NCBI GenBank assembly: GCA_015654635.1
Contig: JAATGP010000004.1
Coordinates: 124,001 to 188,000 of the forward strand
DNA from: Alphaproteobacteria bacterium
Lineage (GTDB): Bacteria; Pseudomonadota; Alphaproteobacteria; Micropepsales; Micropepsaceae
Reading direction: 5' to 3'
DNA length: 64,000 nucleotides
Shown here: one piece after another, positions 24,744 through 34,413 of the stretch
How the letters are laid out: each line of letters begins with the position of its first letter
Numbering within the stretch: the first letter of the stretch is position 1
Notes under the pieces: model-generated
Database searches by the model: none
What the model was told of the DNA's origin: nothing
Seen by the model: the letters and a program-made list of their open reading frames with translations, nothing else
Made by a program: the position numbers and the translations under genes

Positions 24744-25970
24744 CTAGGTGTCGTGCACTTCGCTGAGGCTGTCGACATTTCGCAGCGGCGGGAAGAGTTT
24801 CATCCAGATGCCAACCACGGCCAAGGTTCCGAGGCCGCCGATGATGACGGCTGGGATGGTGCCGAAGAGGGCGGCGGTGATGCCGGATTCGAATTCGCCA
24901 AGCTCATTGGAGGCACCGATGAAGAGCATGTTCACCGCCCCCACCCGCCCGCGCATCTCATCGGGGGTGGCAAAGCTGACGAGGGATTGGCGCACGAAGA
25001 CCGAGATCATATCGGAGGCGCCAAGCACGAAGAGGGCGCCAAAGGACAAATAGAAATTCTGCGACAAGCCGAAGACGATGGTGGCCAAGCCAAAGACTGC
25101 CACCGCCGCGAACATCTTCACCCCGATATTGCGCGTCAAAGGCCGTCCCGTGAGCATCAAGGCCACCAGCGCCGCGCCAACTGCCGGAGCGCTGCGCAAA
25201 AGCCCGAGCCCCCAAGGACCGGTATGCAGGATGTCGCGGGCAAAGACCGGTAGCAGCGCCGTCGCCCCGCCGAGCAGCACGGCAAACAAATCGAGCGAAA
25301 TGGCCCCCAGAATGATGGGACGCTGGCGCACGAAGCGCACGCCTTCGGCGACACGTTCAAAACGGCTCATGTCGGGGTTCATATCTTTGGCGCGATGGCG
25401 CCCGCCGACAAAAGCCATCAGGGCCGAAGCGGCCAGGAAACCCGCGAGGCAGACGCTGTAGGTGACGTGCGGACCAAAGGCGTAGAGGAAACCGCCCATG
25501 GCAGGCCCGGCGATCACCGCCACGGTGAAGACCGAGGAATTCATCGCGATGGCGCGGGGCAAGCGTTCCTTCGGTACCAGAAACGGCGTCAGCGACTGGC
25601 CCGCAGGCGAGGCAAAGCCGCGGCCCACGCCAAACAGCACCAGCACGGCATAATAGGCAACGGCGGTTTTGATCCCGGCGATGCTGAGGGCAAGGAAGAT
25701 TGCCGAGCACAATGCCTGTATCAGCAACGCCGCGCTGAGCACTTTGCGCTGATCGAAACGGTCGCTCATTTCGCCTGCCGGCAGGGTAAAGAGAAACATC
25801 GGCAGGAATTGGCACAGCCCCACCAGCCCCAAGGCGAGCGGCGTGCGTTCGATCTCGTAAATCTGCCAGCCGATGGCGACCGACTGGATCATCATGGCGG
25901 CCGTGGAGAGAAATCTGCAACTGGCGAAGAAGGCAAAATCGCGGTGGCGATAGACCGTGGGTTCACTCAT
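24744..25970 (-). CDS. MFS transporter (EntS/MFS_3-like)
   Basis: A 408-residue carrier with about 12 membrane helices. The loop 2-3 signature GEMSDRFDQRKVL matches the G-x-x-x-D-R-x-x-R-R pattern, and GVGRGFASPAGQSLTPFLVP follows in helix 4, as in the EntS/MFS_3 group of exporters. Substrate cannot be told; relatives export siderophores or drugs. Its ATG at 25970 overlaps the stop of the upstream acetyltransferase (ATGA), so the two are co-translated. It converges on the PAP2 genes, ending only 3 bases from the stop of the second one. Confidence 0.88.
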   Translation of the reverse strand: MSEPTVYRHRDFAFFASCRFLSTAAMMIQSVAIGWQIYEIERTPLALGLVGLCQFLPMFLFTLPAGEMSDRFDQRKVLSAALLIQALCSAIFLALSIAGIKTAVAYYAVLVLFGVGRGFASPAGQSLTPFLVPKERLPRAIAMNSSVFTVAVIAGPAMGGFLYAFGPHVTYSVCLAGFLAASALMAFVGGRHRAKDMNPDMSRFERVAEGVRFVRQRPIILGAISLDLFAVLLGGATALLPVFARDILHTGPWGLGLLRSAPAVGAALVALMLTGRPLTRNIGVKMFAAVAVFGLATIVFGLSQNFYLSFGALFVLGASDMISVFVRQSLVSFATPDEMRGRVGAVNMLFIGASNELGEFESGITAALFGTIPAVIIGGLGTLAVVGIWMKLFPPLRNVDSLSEVHDT

Positions 25971-26500
25971 ACGCGGCGCTGCCAATCCTCACGGGAAATA
26001 CTCCAGACATCGACGATGAAGCGCGCGCCGCCGATGCAGAGCTCTGCCGGTGCGCCTTTGCTTTCGCCGAGCCGCAAGGCCACGGCTTGCGAGGCCTTGT
26101 TGCCGGCATCGATATTCGAGACCACACGGTCCACCGCTTGGGTGAGAAAGGCATAGCGCAGGGCACTCGCGGCCGCCTCGGTAGCGTAACCTTGGCCCCA
26201 AAACGGTTTTCCCAGCGTCCAGCCGACTTCGAGGCCCGTCCAGCCCTCGGGATGGAGCAGGCCAACGCGCCCCATCAAGGCGCCATCGGCTTTGCGCTCC
26301 ACCGCCCACATGCCATAGCCGCGCAAGGCCCAGTGACCGAGCGTCATCGCCATGGCGCGCCACGCATCGCTGCGCGCCATCGGTTTGCCGCCCAAAAAGG
26401 TCATGACATCGCCATCGCCCATAATGGCCGCCCAGGCCTCGAAATCCTCTTCGCGGAAGGCGCGAAGGGTAAGGCGATCGGTTTGCAGGCGGGGGATCAT
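25967..26500 (-). CDS. GNAT acetyltransferase, RimJ/RimL-like
   Basis: A 177-residue GNAT-fold enzyme. It begins PRLQTDRLTLRAFREEDFEAW, typical of the RimJ/RimL group, and has the acetyl-CoA motif A region VGWTLGKPFWGQGYATEAAASALRYAF, followed by NIDAGNKASQAVALRLGE. It would acetylate an amine of a protein N-terminus or small molecule; the target is unknown. It is the first gene of a pair with the MFS transporter. A second, similar GNAT is encoded at 59849-60391. Confidence 0.87.
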   Translation of the reverse strand: MIPRLQTDRLTLRAFREEDFEAWAAIMGDGDVMTFLGGKPMARSDAWRAMAMTLGHWALRGYGMWAVERKADGALMGRVGLLHPEGWTGLEVGWTLGKPFWGQGYATEAAASALRYAFLTQAVDRVVSNIDAGNKASQAVALRLGESKGAPAELCIGGARFIVDVWSISREDWQRRV

Positions 26501-26571
26501 TCACCCCTCATAATAAATTGGCGGCGGTGGCGCAATTCACGAATAGTTTGAGGTACAGCCGCCTTCGAGCA

Positions 26572-26982
26572 CTATTGCAGGTGGAAGGTGATCTCGCTGA
26601 CGCCTTCCGGAACGGCAAATTTGGTGCGGTCGAAGCCGGGGGCGGTGAGGAACGGCCTAGCATCGCGCGAAAAGCCATAACGCTCCATGGGCAGACCGAT
26701 AAAGTCCTGGTCGAATTCGCCGTTTTTGTTGACGTCCTGAAAGCTCTTGATGCCGTAAACACCGGGTGCGATGTCCTTCATCACCACGGTCGTCAGCGGG
26801 GCCGTGGCGGGCACGACCATATCGGAAACCGGCTTGGCGTCGTTATCGGGCCACTGTTTTTCCGTATACAGAGCAACGTGCAAGATGCCGCCCTTGGGAT
26901 CGATATTGCCGACATGCACGATGAGCGTTGCCGCCTGCACCGGCAGCAGCGTGAAAAAGATGGCTGCCACCAGCGCACGCAT
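26572..26982 (-). CDS. secreted DUF2141 protein
   Basis: A 136-residue exported protein (signal MRALVAAIFFTLLPVQAAT) with a beta-sandwich domain of the DUF2141 type. Landmarks are GILHVALYTEKQWPD, MKDIAPGVYGIKSFQDVNKNGEFDQDFIGLPMERYGFSRDA (an EF-hand-like DVNKNGEFD loop) and a final EITFHL strand. The function of the family is not known; a Ca-binding loop is suggested. It stands 24 bases downstream of the mdh stop on the same strand and could be in its transcript. Confidence 0.82.
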   Translation of the reverse strand: MRALVAAIFFTLLPVQAATLIVHVGNIDPKGGILHVALYTEKQWPDNDAKPVSDMVVPATAPLTTVVMKDIAPGVYGIKSFQDVNKNGEFDQDFIGLPMERYGFSRDARPFLTAPGFDRTKFAVPEGVSEITFHLQ

Positions 26983-27006
26983 GAAAAGCTCCTAACGCTT
27001 AAGCCT

Positions 27007-28023
<1,017 letters not shown>

Positions 28024-28114
28024 TCAAAACTGGGCCCATGGCTTACCCCGCACGAGACCTTTGAGCAAGGCTGAGCCTGTCTCAACTCACCTCAGACAGC
28101 GCTGTCGCGGGCAC

Positions 28115-28150
28115 AAAAAGAAAACGGCCAGGCAGCGAACCGCCCAGCCG
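28115..28150 (-). terminator. terminator of the HU gene
   Basis: On the minus strand an 11-pair stem (28150-28125) closed by a TTCG tetraloop is followed by TTTTCTTTTT. Textbook intrinsic terminator 26 bases after the HU stop. Confidence 0.8.
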
Positions 28151-28176
28151 TGTCCTTTCGAAACGCTCGGAAATCC

Positions 28177-28533
28177 TTAGATGGATTCCTTCAGTTCCTT
28201 CGCGGCGCGGAAGGCAACTTTCTTCGACGCCTTGATCTTGATCGCTTCGCCGGTGGCGGGGTTGCGACCCATGCGGGCGGCGCGCTTGCGCACCTGCAGG
28301 ATGCCAAGACCGTTGAGACGGACGCGAACGCCCTTCTTGAGGTGCTTGGTGATCACGGCGATCGCATCGTCGAGATAGGCCAGCGAAGCCTTGTTCGACA
28401 GTTCGTGCGTGGGAGCCAGCGAAGCCGCCAGCTGACGCGTGGAGACCGTTTCGACCTTGACCTTATCGGCCTTGGGCTTCTCAGCCTTTGTCTTTACAAC
28501 TTTGGGCTTCGCGACTGCGGCAGCTTTTGCCAT
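28177..28533 (-). CDS. HU-family DNA-binding protein with Lys-rich N-terminal extension
   Basis: A 118-residue nucleoid protein. The C-terminal ~90 residues are an HU fold, with GVRVRLNGLGILQVRKRAARMGRNPATGEAIKIKASKKVAFRAAKELK covering the DNA-binding arm (RNPATG) and the final helix. The first ~28 residues (MAKAAAVAKPKVVKTKAEKP) are lysine/alanine/proline rich and not part of the HU fold; such tails resemble histone H1 and add DNA affinity. The start ATG 28533 has GAGGATAAC upstream. A frame continues upstream, but without a ribosome site. Confidence 0.88.
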   Translation of the reverse strand: MAKAAAVAKPKVVKTKAEKPKADKVKVETVSTRQLAASLAPTHELSNKASLAYLDDAIAVITKHLKKGVRVRLNGLGILQVRKRAARMGRNPATGEAIKIKASKKVAFRAAKELKESI

Positions 28534-28944
28534 TTGGGTTATCCTCTGCGAATCAATAACGTGCCCTATTTTACGGCATTTCCTGCTAACAAAAGAATGG
28601 GGGTAGCGCAAAAAGCCCGTAAAATCGGGTGTTTTATGCCCGTCAGACGGCCCCTGAGACGTTTCGACTCGGAGAAAGAGCCGTTTTGTGGGCTTTGGGC
28701 ACATATTTGGCGCTTGCGGCACAGCGAGAAAGGCGCCGCAGCGGGCCTGCGCTTAGCCAGAATACACCGTCAGTGCAGGCATAACGGACCTCGCCGCAAG
28801 CGCTATGACGACAAAAGGCGCCCGCATAGCCGCCCCCATTTCCAGCCTGTATGCATCGCGCCGAAGCGGCGAGCCAAACGCGCACCGCGCTTGCCCGGTC
28901 AATTAATCCGTGTACGTTTTATTTATACGGCCTTCACGGCCAAC
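28534..28944. other. 411-base spacer between the HU gene and the rplS terminator
   Basis: No convincing reading frame is seen on either strand. The right part holds a GC-rich inverted pair (GCCTGCGC near 28745, GTGCAGGC near 28772). The HU promoter must be in the first ~80 bases next to 28534. Function of the rest is unknown; an sRNA cannot be excluded. Confidence 0.4.
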
Positions 28945-28974
28945 GAAAAAGGCGTGGGAGTTATCCCACGCCTT
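28945..28974 (-). terminator. terminator of the rpsP-rimM-trmD-rplS block
   Basis: On the minus strand an 11-pair perfect stem (28974-28964 with 28959-28949, AAGGCGTGGGA) with a 4-base loop is followed by TTTTTC. It stands 26 bases after the rplS stop. Confidence 0.85.
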
Positions 28975-28999
28975 GATCCGATCAGAGTGCCAATGCGGC

Positions 29000-29401
29000 T
29001 TAGGAAGCCGAGGGGCCGTCCACGCGCTCGGCGATACGAGCCGACTTGCCACGGCGGCCGCGCAGATAATAGAGCTTCGCACGGCGCACGCGGCCCTTGC
29101 GGATCACGGTCACGGCATCGACCAGCGGCGAATAGATCGGGAAGACGCGCTCGACGCCCTCACCATAGGAGATCTTGCGAACGGTGAAGCTCTCGTTGAT
29201 GCCTTGGCCCTGACGGGCGATGCAGACGCCTTCAAACGCCTGCAGGCGTTCACGGGTTTTGTTCTGCTTGGTCTTCTCGTCAAAGGTCACGTCGACCACC
29301 TTGACGCTGACCTTCAGCGTATCGCCGGCCCGAAAATCGGGAAGCGGGGTGGCACGCAACGTCTTCATTTGCTCGGCTTCGAGCTCTTGCAACAAGTTCA
29401 T
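29000..29401 (-). CDS. rplS: 50S ribosomal protein L19
   Basis: A 133-residue ribosomal protein at the 30S-50S interface. It has the family pattern [59 protein letters not shown] and [30 protein letters not shown]. The C-terminal extension is short. Last gene of the conserved order ffh, rpsP, rimM, trmD, rplS, all on the minus strand, and followed by a terminator. Confidence 0.97.
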   Translation of the reverse strand: MNLLQELEAEQMKTLRATPLPDFRAGDTLKVSVKVVDVTFDEKTKQNKTRERLQAFEGVCIARQGQGINESFTVRKISYGEGVERVFPIYSPLVDAVTVIRKGRVRRAKLYYLRGRRGKSARIAERVDGPSAS

Positions 29402-29474
29402 CGGTATCTCCGCACAGTTGTTCTTTTGATACTGCGATGGGCGTTTGATCGCAGTTTGAGGCGGGGCCTATAGC

Positions 29475-30182
29475 CTATCGCCTGGTTTTTTCAAAGAGGG
29501 TCCAAAGATCGGGGCGCCGCAGGGCCGTTAATTCTTCTGACTGCGCCTGCCGCCATTTGGCGATTTCCTTGTGATTTCCGTTATTTAGCACTTCCGGAAT
29601 GAGGCGGCCTTCAAACTCTTGCGGGCGGGTAAATTGCGGATATTCCAGCAATCCCGCCGAGAAACTCTCTTCGGCGGGCGAGGCGCTGGCCCCCAGCACC
29701 CCGGGAATGAGGCGAATGGCAGCTTCCATCACCGCCATGGCGGCAATCTCACCGCCCGCCAGAACAAAATCGCCTAAGGAAATCTCCTCCATCTGACGCG
29801 CCTCGATAACGCGCTGATCCAGCCCCTCGAAGCGGCCGCAAAAGAGCACCACGCCCGGGCCATCCGACAGGGCCTGCACGCGCGCCTGGGTCAGCGGGGC
29901 GCCACGGGGGGAGAGATAGATAAGGGGCCGCGGATTTTCGGTATCTTGGGCGATCACAGCATCGATGGCGGCGGCGGCGACGTCGGGGCGCATCACCATG
30001 CCGGGACCACCGCCCGATGGCGTGTCGTCCACCGTGCGGTGCTTGCCGATGCCATGCTCGCGGATGTCTTTGACCTCCAGCGACCACAGACCGGCGGCCA
30101 GCGCCTTACCGCAAAGCGACGTGCCCAGCGGCCCGGGAAACATCTCGGGAAAAAGCGTGAGGACGGTGGCGGACCAGAGCAT
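29475..30182 (-). CDS. trmD: tRNA (guanine-37-N1)-methyltransferase
   Basis: TrmD methylates G37 of tRNAs and prevents +1 frameshifting. The 235-residue SPOUT enzyme starts [18 protein letters not shown] and has [18 protein letters not shown], the AdoMet-binding trefoil knot region [13 protein letters not shown] and [17 protein letters not shown], then [22 protein letters not shown]. All expected residues are present. It is separated from rimM by a 30-base perfect inverted repeat pair (30211-30337). Confidence 0.96.
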   Translation of the reverse strand: MLWSATVLTLFPEMFPGPLGTSLCGKALAAGLWSLEVKDIREHGIGKHRTVDDTPSGGGPGMVMRPDVAAAAIDAVIAQDTENPRPLIYLSPRGAPLTQARVQALSDGPGVVLFCGRFEGLDQRVIEARQMEEISLGDFVLAGGEIAAMAVMEAAIRLIPGVLGASASPAEESFSAGLLEYPQFTRPQEFEGRLIPEVLNNGNHKEIAKWRQAQSEELTALRRPDLWTLFEKTRR

Positions 30183-30210
30183 GGTGGCTTTTTCGACCTT
30201 TGACCTAGTG

Positions 30211-30337
30211 TGTCATGGCCCGCAACAGCGGGCCATCCAGGTGAAGCCTGCACAATATTAGAAGAAAAAGGGATTGCCCGTTTCTTCTTCATCAAGCCCC
30301 TCCCCAACTGGATGGCCCGCTGTTGCGGGCCATGACA
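30211..30337. repeat. perfect 30-base inverted repeat pair (family A) between rimM and trmD
   Basis: The unit 30211-30240 is repeated as its exact reverse complement at 30308-30337. Each unit is also a hairpin (ATGGCCCGC-aaca-GCGGGCCAT). The 67 bases between are AT-richer. The outer sequence TCATGGCC...GGCCATCCA is shared with the pair at 7631-7724. The right unit ends just before the rimM stop region. Confidence 0.85.
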
Positions 30338-30338
30338 A

Positions 30339-30908
30339 TTAGGATTGAGGCTCGTCTGTTTCTTCTTCCGAGTCCGCTTCGTCTCCCGCCTCGACTTCAT
30401 CGGGCACGACGACAACGATGCGGCCGTTCTTGACGTCGATTTCGGGGACGTTTTGCCGGGTGAAGGCGAGCCAGATTTCGTCGCCGGTCTCGGTGACGAG
30501 GACCAGCACATCGCCAGCGCCGTAATTCTGTACCGACAGCACCTTGCCGAGGCGGCGGCCTTCGGCGTCGTCGGCATCCAGCCCGATAAGATCGGCGTGA
30601 TAGAACTCGTCTTCCTCGGCCGCCGGCAAAGCAGTGCGCGCAATGAAGAGTTCGGTGCCTTTCAGGGCCTCGGCGGCATCCCGGTCGCTGATTTCGGCGA
30701 AACCCACCACGGCCTCGTTGACCTTGGCGGCGCCGACACCAGGGCGCAACAGTGTCACGGTGAAGGCGCGCCCGTCCCTGGCATGCAGCGGCCCATAGGC
30801 GCTGAGCTGTTCTGGGGTGGCGGTGAAGGTTTTTACCCGCACCTCACCCTTCAGCCCATGGGCGCCTAGGACCACAGCAAGCAGCACATCACCCAAAGGG
30901 CGCGGCAT
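30339..30908 (-). CDS. rimM: ribosome maturation factor RimM
   Basis: RimM assists 16S rRNA processing and 30S head assembly by binding S19. The 189-residue product has the N-terminal domain (VVLGAHGLKGEVRVKTFTATPEQL, DRDAAEALKGTELFIART) and the PRC-barrel (EFYHADLIGLDADDAEGRRLGKVLSVQNYGAGDVLVL, then WLAFTRQNVPEIDVKNGRIVV). The last ~20 residues are very acidic (EVEAGDEADSEEETDE), a lineage-specific tail. It is 9 bases from rpsP. Confidence 0.95.
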   Translation of the reverse strand: MPRPLGDVLLAVVLGAHGLKGEVRVKTFTATPEQLSAYGPLHARDGRAFTVTLLRPGVGAAKVNEAVVGFAEISDRDAAEALKGTELFIARTALPAAEEDEFYHADLIGLDADDAEGRRLGKVLSVQNYGAGDVLVLVTETGDEIWLAFTRQNVPEIDVKNGRIVVVVPDEVEAGDEADSEEETDEPQS

Positions 30909-30917
30909 CGAGCGGTC

Positions 30918-31280
30918 TTAGCCTTCCGCCGGAGCGGCAGCAGCTTCTGCGGCCTTGGCATTGGCGGCGGCGCGTTCCTGCGCCTTCTTCTTGGGCTGGG
31001 CCTTCTGCGGGTTGTTGCGCACCAGGGGCTTCACCAGCCCGGCATTGGCCAGGAAGCGATGCGTACGATCCGAGGCGGTGGCACCCTTCTTCAGCCATTC
31101 GGCGGCCTTGTCGACGTCAAGCTTGACGCGTTCCGGGCTGTCTTTGGCCAGCAGCGGATTGTAATAGCCGATCTTCTCGATGAAGCGGCCGTCACGGGGA
31201 AAGCGCGAATCCGCAACCACGATGGCGTAATGGGGGCGCTTCTTGGTGCCGCCGCGCGAAAGCCTGATCCTCAGAGACAT
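30918..31280 (-). CDS. rpsP: 30S ribosomal protein S16
   Basis: A 120-residue ribosomal protein with the family start [41 protein letters not shown] and [18 protein letters not shown]. The C-terminal ~40 residues are an Ala/Lys-rich extension ([20 protein letters not shown]), as is common in Alphaproteobacteria. It is placed between ffh (upstream) and rimM. A promoter may lie in the 123-base gap after ffh. Confidence 0.96.
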   Translation of the reverse strand: MSLRIRLSRGGTKKRPHYAIVVADSRFPRDGRFIEKIGYYNPLLAKDSPERVKLDVDKAAEWLKKGATASDRTHRFLANAGLVKPLVRNNPQKAQPKKKAQERAAANAKAAEAAAAPAEG

Positions 31281-31403
31281 AGTGTTCGTTCCTTCGTTAC
31301 TTCGTCGTTCAAACCGTTATTCAATTTCACCACCGCCCCCACCCGATCCGGCTTCGCCGTATCGACCTCCCCACAAAGGGGAGGTTAAGAGAGCGGGAAT
31401 TCT

Positions 31404-32777
31404 CTAGCGCCGCCCCATCATGCCGGGGGGCGGGCCGCCTTTGCCCATGCCCATCAGTGCGGCGAAGGGATTGGCACGGCCACCCTTCCTCATCGCCTTG
31501 ATGGCATCCGACATGGTGCGATGCATTTTGAGCAGCTTGTTCACATCCGAGACTTCGAGGCCGCAGCCTTTGGCGATCCGCTTGCGGCGGCTGCCGTTGA
31601 TGACATCGGGATTGGCCCGCTCGGCCTTGGTCATCGATTGGATGATGGCTTGCTGGCGCGTCAGCACGCGGTCATCGAGACCGGCTTCGTCGAGCTGGTT
31701 CTTGATCTTGCCGACACCGGGCAGCATGCCGAGCATGCCCTTCATACCGCCCATTTTTTTCATCTGGCCAATCTGATCGGAGAGATCGTTCATATCGAAC
31801 GCCCCCTTCTTCAGCTTGGCGGCCATCTTCTCGGCCTGTTCCTTGTCGATGGTCTCGCTGGCTTTTTCGACCAGGGAGACGACATCGCCCATATCGAGAA
31901 TGCGGCCCGCGACACGCTCGGGATGGAACACTTCGAGGGCATCGAGCTTTTCGCCCATGCCGAGGAACTTGATCGACGCGCCGGTGACGGCCCGCATGGA
32001 GAGCGCCGCACCGCCGCGGGCGTCGCCGTCCGCGCGCGTTAAGATAATGCCGGTCAGCGGCATGCGGCTGTGAAAGGCCTTGGCGATATTGACCGCGTCT
32101 TGGCCCGTCAGACTGTCGGCGACCAGAATGGTTTCGTGCGGGTTGGTCAGCTCGCGCACCGCGGCAGCTTCGGCCATCAACTCGTCATCGACATGCTGGC
32201 GGCCAGCGGTATCGAGAATGAGGACGTCGTAGCCACCCACCCGGGCCGAAGCCAGCGCACGTTTGGCAATGGTGAGCGGGGTTTGGCCGGCGATGATCGG
32301 CAGGGTGGGAACGCCCGCCTGCTCGCCCAAAATCTTGAGCTGCTCCATGGCGGCGGGACGGTTGACGTCCAGCGAGGCCATCAGCACGCGCTTTTTCTCT
32401 TTGGTCTGTAGCAGCAGGCCGAGCTTGGCGGTGGTGGTGGTTTTGCCCGAGCCCTGCAAACCGACCATCAGGATCGGCGCGGGCGGCGAGCCCAGCGTCA
32501 GGCCGGTGCTTTCGGTGCCCAACATCTCGATCAGGGCGTCGTGAACGATCTTCACGACCTGCTGGGCGGGGGTGACCGAGCGGATCACCGCCTCGCCTTC
32601 GGCGCGGGGGCGGACGCGGGTGATGAAGTCTTCGACCACGCCCAGCTCGACATCGGCTTCAATGAGCGCGGTGCGGACTTCCTTCAGAGCATCATCGACA
32701 TCAGCCTCGGTGAGGGCGCCACGGCCCCGAAGCTTGTCGAACACGCCGCCGAGGCGGGATTGCAAAGAGTCGAACAT
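31404..32777 (-). CDS. ffh: signal recognition particle protein Ffh
   Basis: The SRP GTPase (457 residues) brings ribosomes with nascent membrane proteins to FtsY. It has the N domain (FDSLQSRLGGVFDKLRGRGALTE), G1 GLQGSGKTTT, G2 DVNRPAAMEQL, G3 DTAGRQ, G4 TRADGDARGG, and a methionine-rich M domain with the SRP RNA-binding helix-turn-helix (VINGSRRKRIAKGCGLEVSDVNKLL) ending in GMGKGGPPPGMMGRR. I chose ATG 32777, the canonical start of the family; the frame continues upstream to 32939, but that part is not Ffh-like. Its receptor FtsY is encoded at 38920-39858. Confidence 0.97.
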   Translation of the reverse strand: MFDSLQSRLGGVFDKLRGRGALTEADVDDALKEVRTALIEADVELGVVEDFITRVRPRAEGEAVIRSVTPAQQVVKIVHDALIEMLGTESTGLTLGSPPAPILMVGLQGSGKTTTTAKLGLLLQTKEKKRVLMASLDVNRPAAMEQLKILGEQAGVPTLPIIAGQTPLTIAKRALASARVGGYDVLILDTAGRQHVDDELMAEAAAVRELTNPHETILVADSLTGQDAVNIAKAFHSRMPLTGIILTRADGDARGGAALSMRAVTGASIKFLGMGEKLDALEVFHPERVAGRILDMGDVVSLVEKASETIDKEQAEKMAAKLKKGAFDMNDLSDQIGQMKKMGGMKGMLGMLPGVGKIKNQLDEAGLDDRVLTRQQAIIQSMTKAERANPDVINGSRRKRIAKGCGLEVSDVNKLLKMHRTMSDAIKAMRKGGRANPFAALMGMGKGGPPPGMMGRR

Positions 32778-32932
32778 CGCCAACCTGTTATACAAAGCAG
32801 TACCGCCCCAGGGGGCGCCACGCGCTGCCTGAGGGCGATCCTGAGCCGAGCCCAGGACCGGAAAGCATGGCTTTCCGGAAGACGGGGGTTTTAGGACGGG
32901 GTGGTTAGAGATGTCAAACTGTAAAGCGATGC

Positions 32933-32960
32933 TTGACACATAGCACTAATCCGATACATT
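32933..32960 (+). promoter_or_regulatory. promoter of higBA
   Basis: TTGACA (32933-32938), 16 bases, then TACATT (32955-32960). The -10 is embedded in an imperfect palindrome CGAT-8-ATCG (32952-32967), a possible HigA operator. Initiation would be about 90 bases before higB. Confidence 0.55.
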
Positions 32961-33056
32961 GGAATCGTGTCCGTCGGCTAGTTTGGAGTTGGCGCCCCCT
33001 CTTAGTTGTTCGCGCCTTTGCCGTGGTTGCGGCAGATGCCCGAGGAGATGGCGTCC

Positions 33057-33335
33057 ATGATCCATTCCTTTGCCAATAAGGGCCTTCGTGAGCTTTTTGA
33101 GACCGGAACAAGCCGCCGAGTACGGCAGGATTTGCAGAAACGGTGTTTGCAGATTTTGGATGCCCTGCACTATGCGAAAACGCTGGATGATCTGAAGTTA
33201 CCCGGCCTGCGGCTTCATCCCGATAGCCGTTATAAGCCGGTGAGATGGCGAGTGGATGTCAATGGACCGTGGCGCATTACCTTCGAGTGGCAAGACGGCG
33301 AAGCGCGCAAAGTCGACCTCGTCCAAGACCACTGA
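33057..33335 (+). CDS. higB: HigB-type (RelE/ParE fold) toxin
   Basis: A 92-residue toxin of the HigB subgroup in which the toxin gene comes first. It has the classical start MIHSFANKGLRELFETG and KCLQILDALHYAKTLDDL-like helices, then LPGLRLHPDSRYKPVRWRVDVNGPWRITFEWQDGEARKVDLVQDH. HigB cleaves mRNA at ribosomes. The ATG at 33057 lies 9 bases after GAGGAG. The higA start follows one base after its stop codon. Confidence 0.92.
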   Translation: MIHSFANKGLRELFETGTSRRVRQDLQKRCLQILDALHYAKTLDDLKLPGLRLHPDSRYKPVRWRVDVNGPWRITFEWQDGEARKVDLVQDH

Positions 33336-33336
33336 A

Positions 33337-33639
33337 TTGAAGATCAACCGGCCGCCCACGCATCCGGGCGAGTTGTTTCACGATATCGTTCTGACGGAAC
33401 TCGGTCTTTCGGTGAGCGAAGCGGCGCGCCAGCTTGGCGTCTCGCGCCAGACCTTGCATGCCATCATCGCGGGCCGCTCGGCCGTCACCGCGGAAATGGC
33501 GCTGCGCTTCGGACAGTTTTGCGGCAACGGCCCAGGCCTGTGGCTGCGCATGCAACAGGCCTTTGATCTCTATCAGGCGCAAACCGCGCTTGCGGACGAG
33601 CTGAAAAAAATCCCGGTCCATTCTGTCGCCGCCGAATAG
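33337..33639 (+). CDS. higA: HigA antitoxin, XRE-type
   Basis: A 100-residue helix-turn-helix antitoxin: PPTHPGELFHDIVLTELGLSVSEAARQLGVSRQTLHAIIAGRSAVTAEMALRFGQFCG is the classical HigA region, with the DNA-reading helix SRQTLHAII. It neutralises HigB and represses the operon. No ATG is available at the expected place; TTG 33337, one base after the higB stop, gives the right length and allows translation by reinitiation. An upstream in-frame ATG (33256) lies inside higB and is unlikely. Confidence 0.88.
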   Translation: MKINRPPTHPGELFHDIVLTELGLSVSEAARQLGVSRQTLHAIIAGRSAVTAEMALRFGQFCGNGPGLWLRMQQAFDLYQAQTALADELKKIPVHSVAAE

Positions 33640-33733
33640 CAGGCGCTCACTCAACCACATTCCCTCGCATTTTATTCAATCTCTCCCGCAATGCTTCACC
33701 GGCCCGCAGTATTCCGGATGCTAAGCAAGGATC

Positions 33734-33967
33734 ATGATCGACGCTCTTTCCACCGCCGCTGCGGGCCTGCGTGCCAGCGCCCAGCGCTTTGACAAATCGG
33801 CGCAAAACGTGGTGAAGGCGGCTTCTCCGGATGCCACGGCGGCATCGCCGGATCTGGCGACCTCGATCGTGGACAGCAAGACCGACGCCTTTTCGTTCAA
33901 AGCCAACGCTGCCGTGTTCAACACGGCGGATAAAATGCTCGGCCAATTGCTCGATACCATCGCCTGA
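33734..33967 (+). CDS. miniature flagellar rod/hook-like protein
   Basis: The 77-residue protein joins the two ends of a flagellar axial protein. The N-terminus MIDALSTAAAGLRASAQRFD, with KSAQNVVKA, resembles the FlgB/FlgC/FlgG D0 helix. The C-terminus DLATSIVDSKTDAFSFKANAAVFNTADKMLGQLLDTIA is like the rod C-terminal domain. The middle ~15 residues replace the whole D1 region. FlgC is ~135 and FlgG ~260 residues, so this is a very short version. It may coat or cap part of the rod, but no function is known to me. No other axial flagellar genes are near. Confidence 0.7.
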   Translation: MIDALSTAAAGLRASAQRFDKSAQNVVKAASPDATAASPDLATSIVDSKTDAFSFKANAAVFNTADKMLGQLLDTIA

Positions 33968-34132
33968 GGGAAGTTTCGGGCGGTAAGACCCGCCACCCGG
34001 AAAAAAATTCCCTCTGCCAACGCCTCCAAATATCCCGCAAATGCGGGATGGGCTGCGTTTGCTTTGAATTGTACTAAAACCCCACCCCGCTTTTTTACGG
34101 CATGGCAAGAGCCACTCGGCAAAATCGTCCGT

Positions 34133-34357
34133 ATGAGTACGGTCGGAAGTGCAACATCAGTCCTTATTTCCGTTGGCACACCTCGCACCAGCGTTCAAAT
34201 CGCCGTGCCGACGGACCCAGCGGACATGAAGTCGTCTGATGCCACGCTGGAAGCCGCCGTTCAGCGCGTTTCGACAATGCTCTATTTGCGCGCGCATCTT
34301 TTGACGCCACCCACGGCAATCGACATGGGCGACGGTGTGTTCAACATCCTGGTTTGA
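34133..34357 (+). CDS. small hypothetical protein
   Basis: A 74-residue protein from ATG 34133 with a weak ribosome site. It starts with Ser/Thr/Val-rich strands (STVGSATSVLISVG), has a central Asp/Ala helix with DATLEAAVQRVSTMLYLRAHLL, and ends IDMGDGVFNILV. I recognise no family. It lies between the miniature rod-like gene and another small gene of similar size on the same strand, so the three may belong together. An in-frame TTG at 34064 is a less likely start. Confidence 0.45.
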   Translation: MSTVGSATSVLISVGTPRTSVQIAVPTDPADMKSSDATLEAAVQRVSTMLYLRAHLLTPPTAIDMGDGVFNILV

Positions 34358-34413
34358 CGGGATGTCTTTACAGAATCCCGTGCCGGAAGGCACCAAACGG
34401 GGAAGGAAATATC

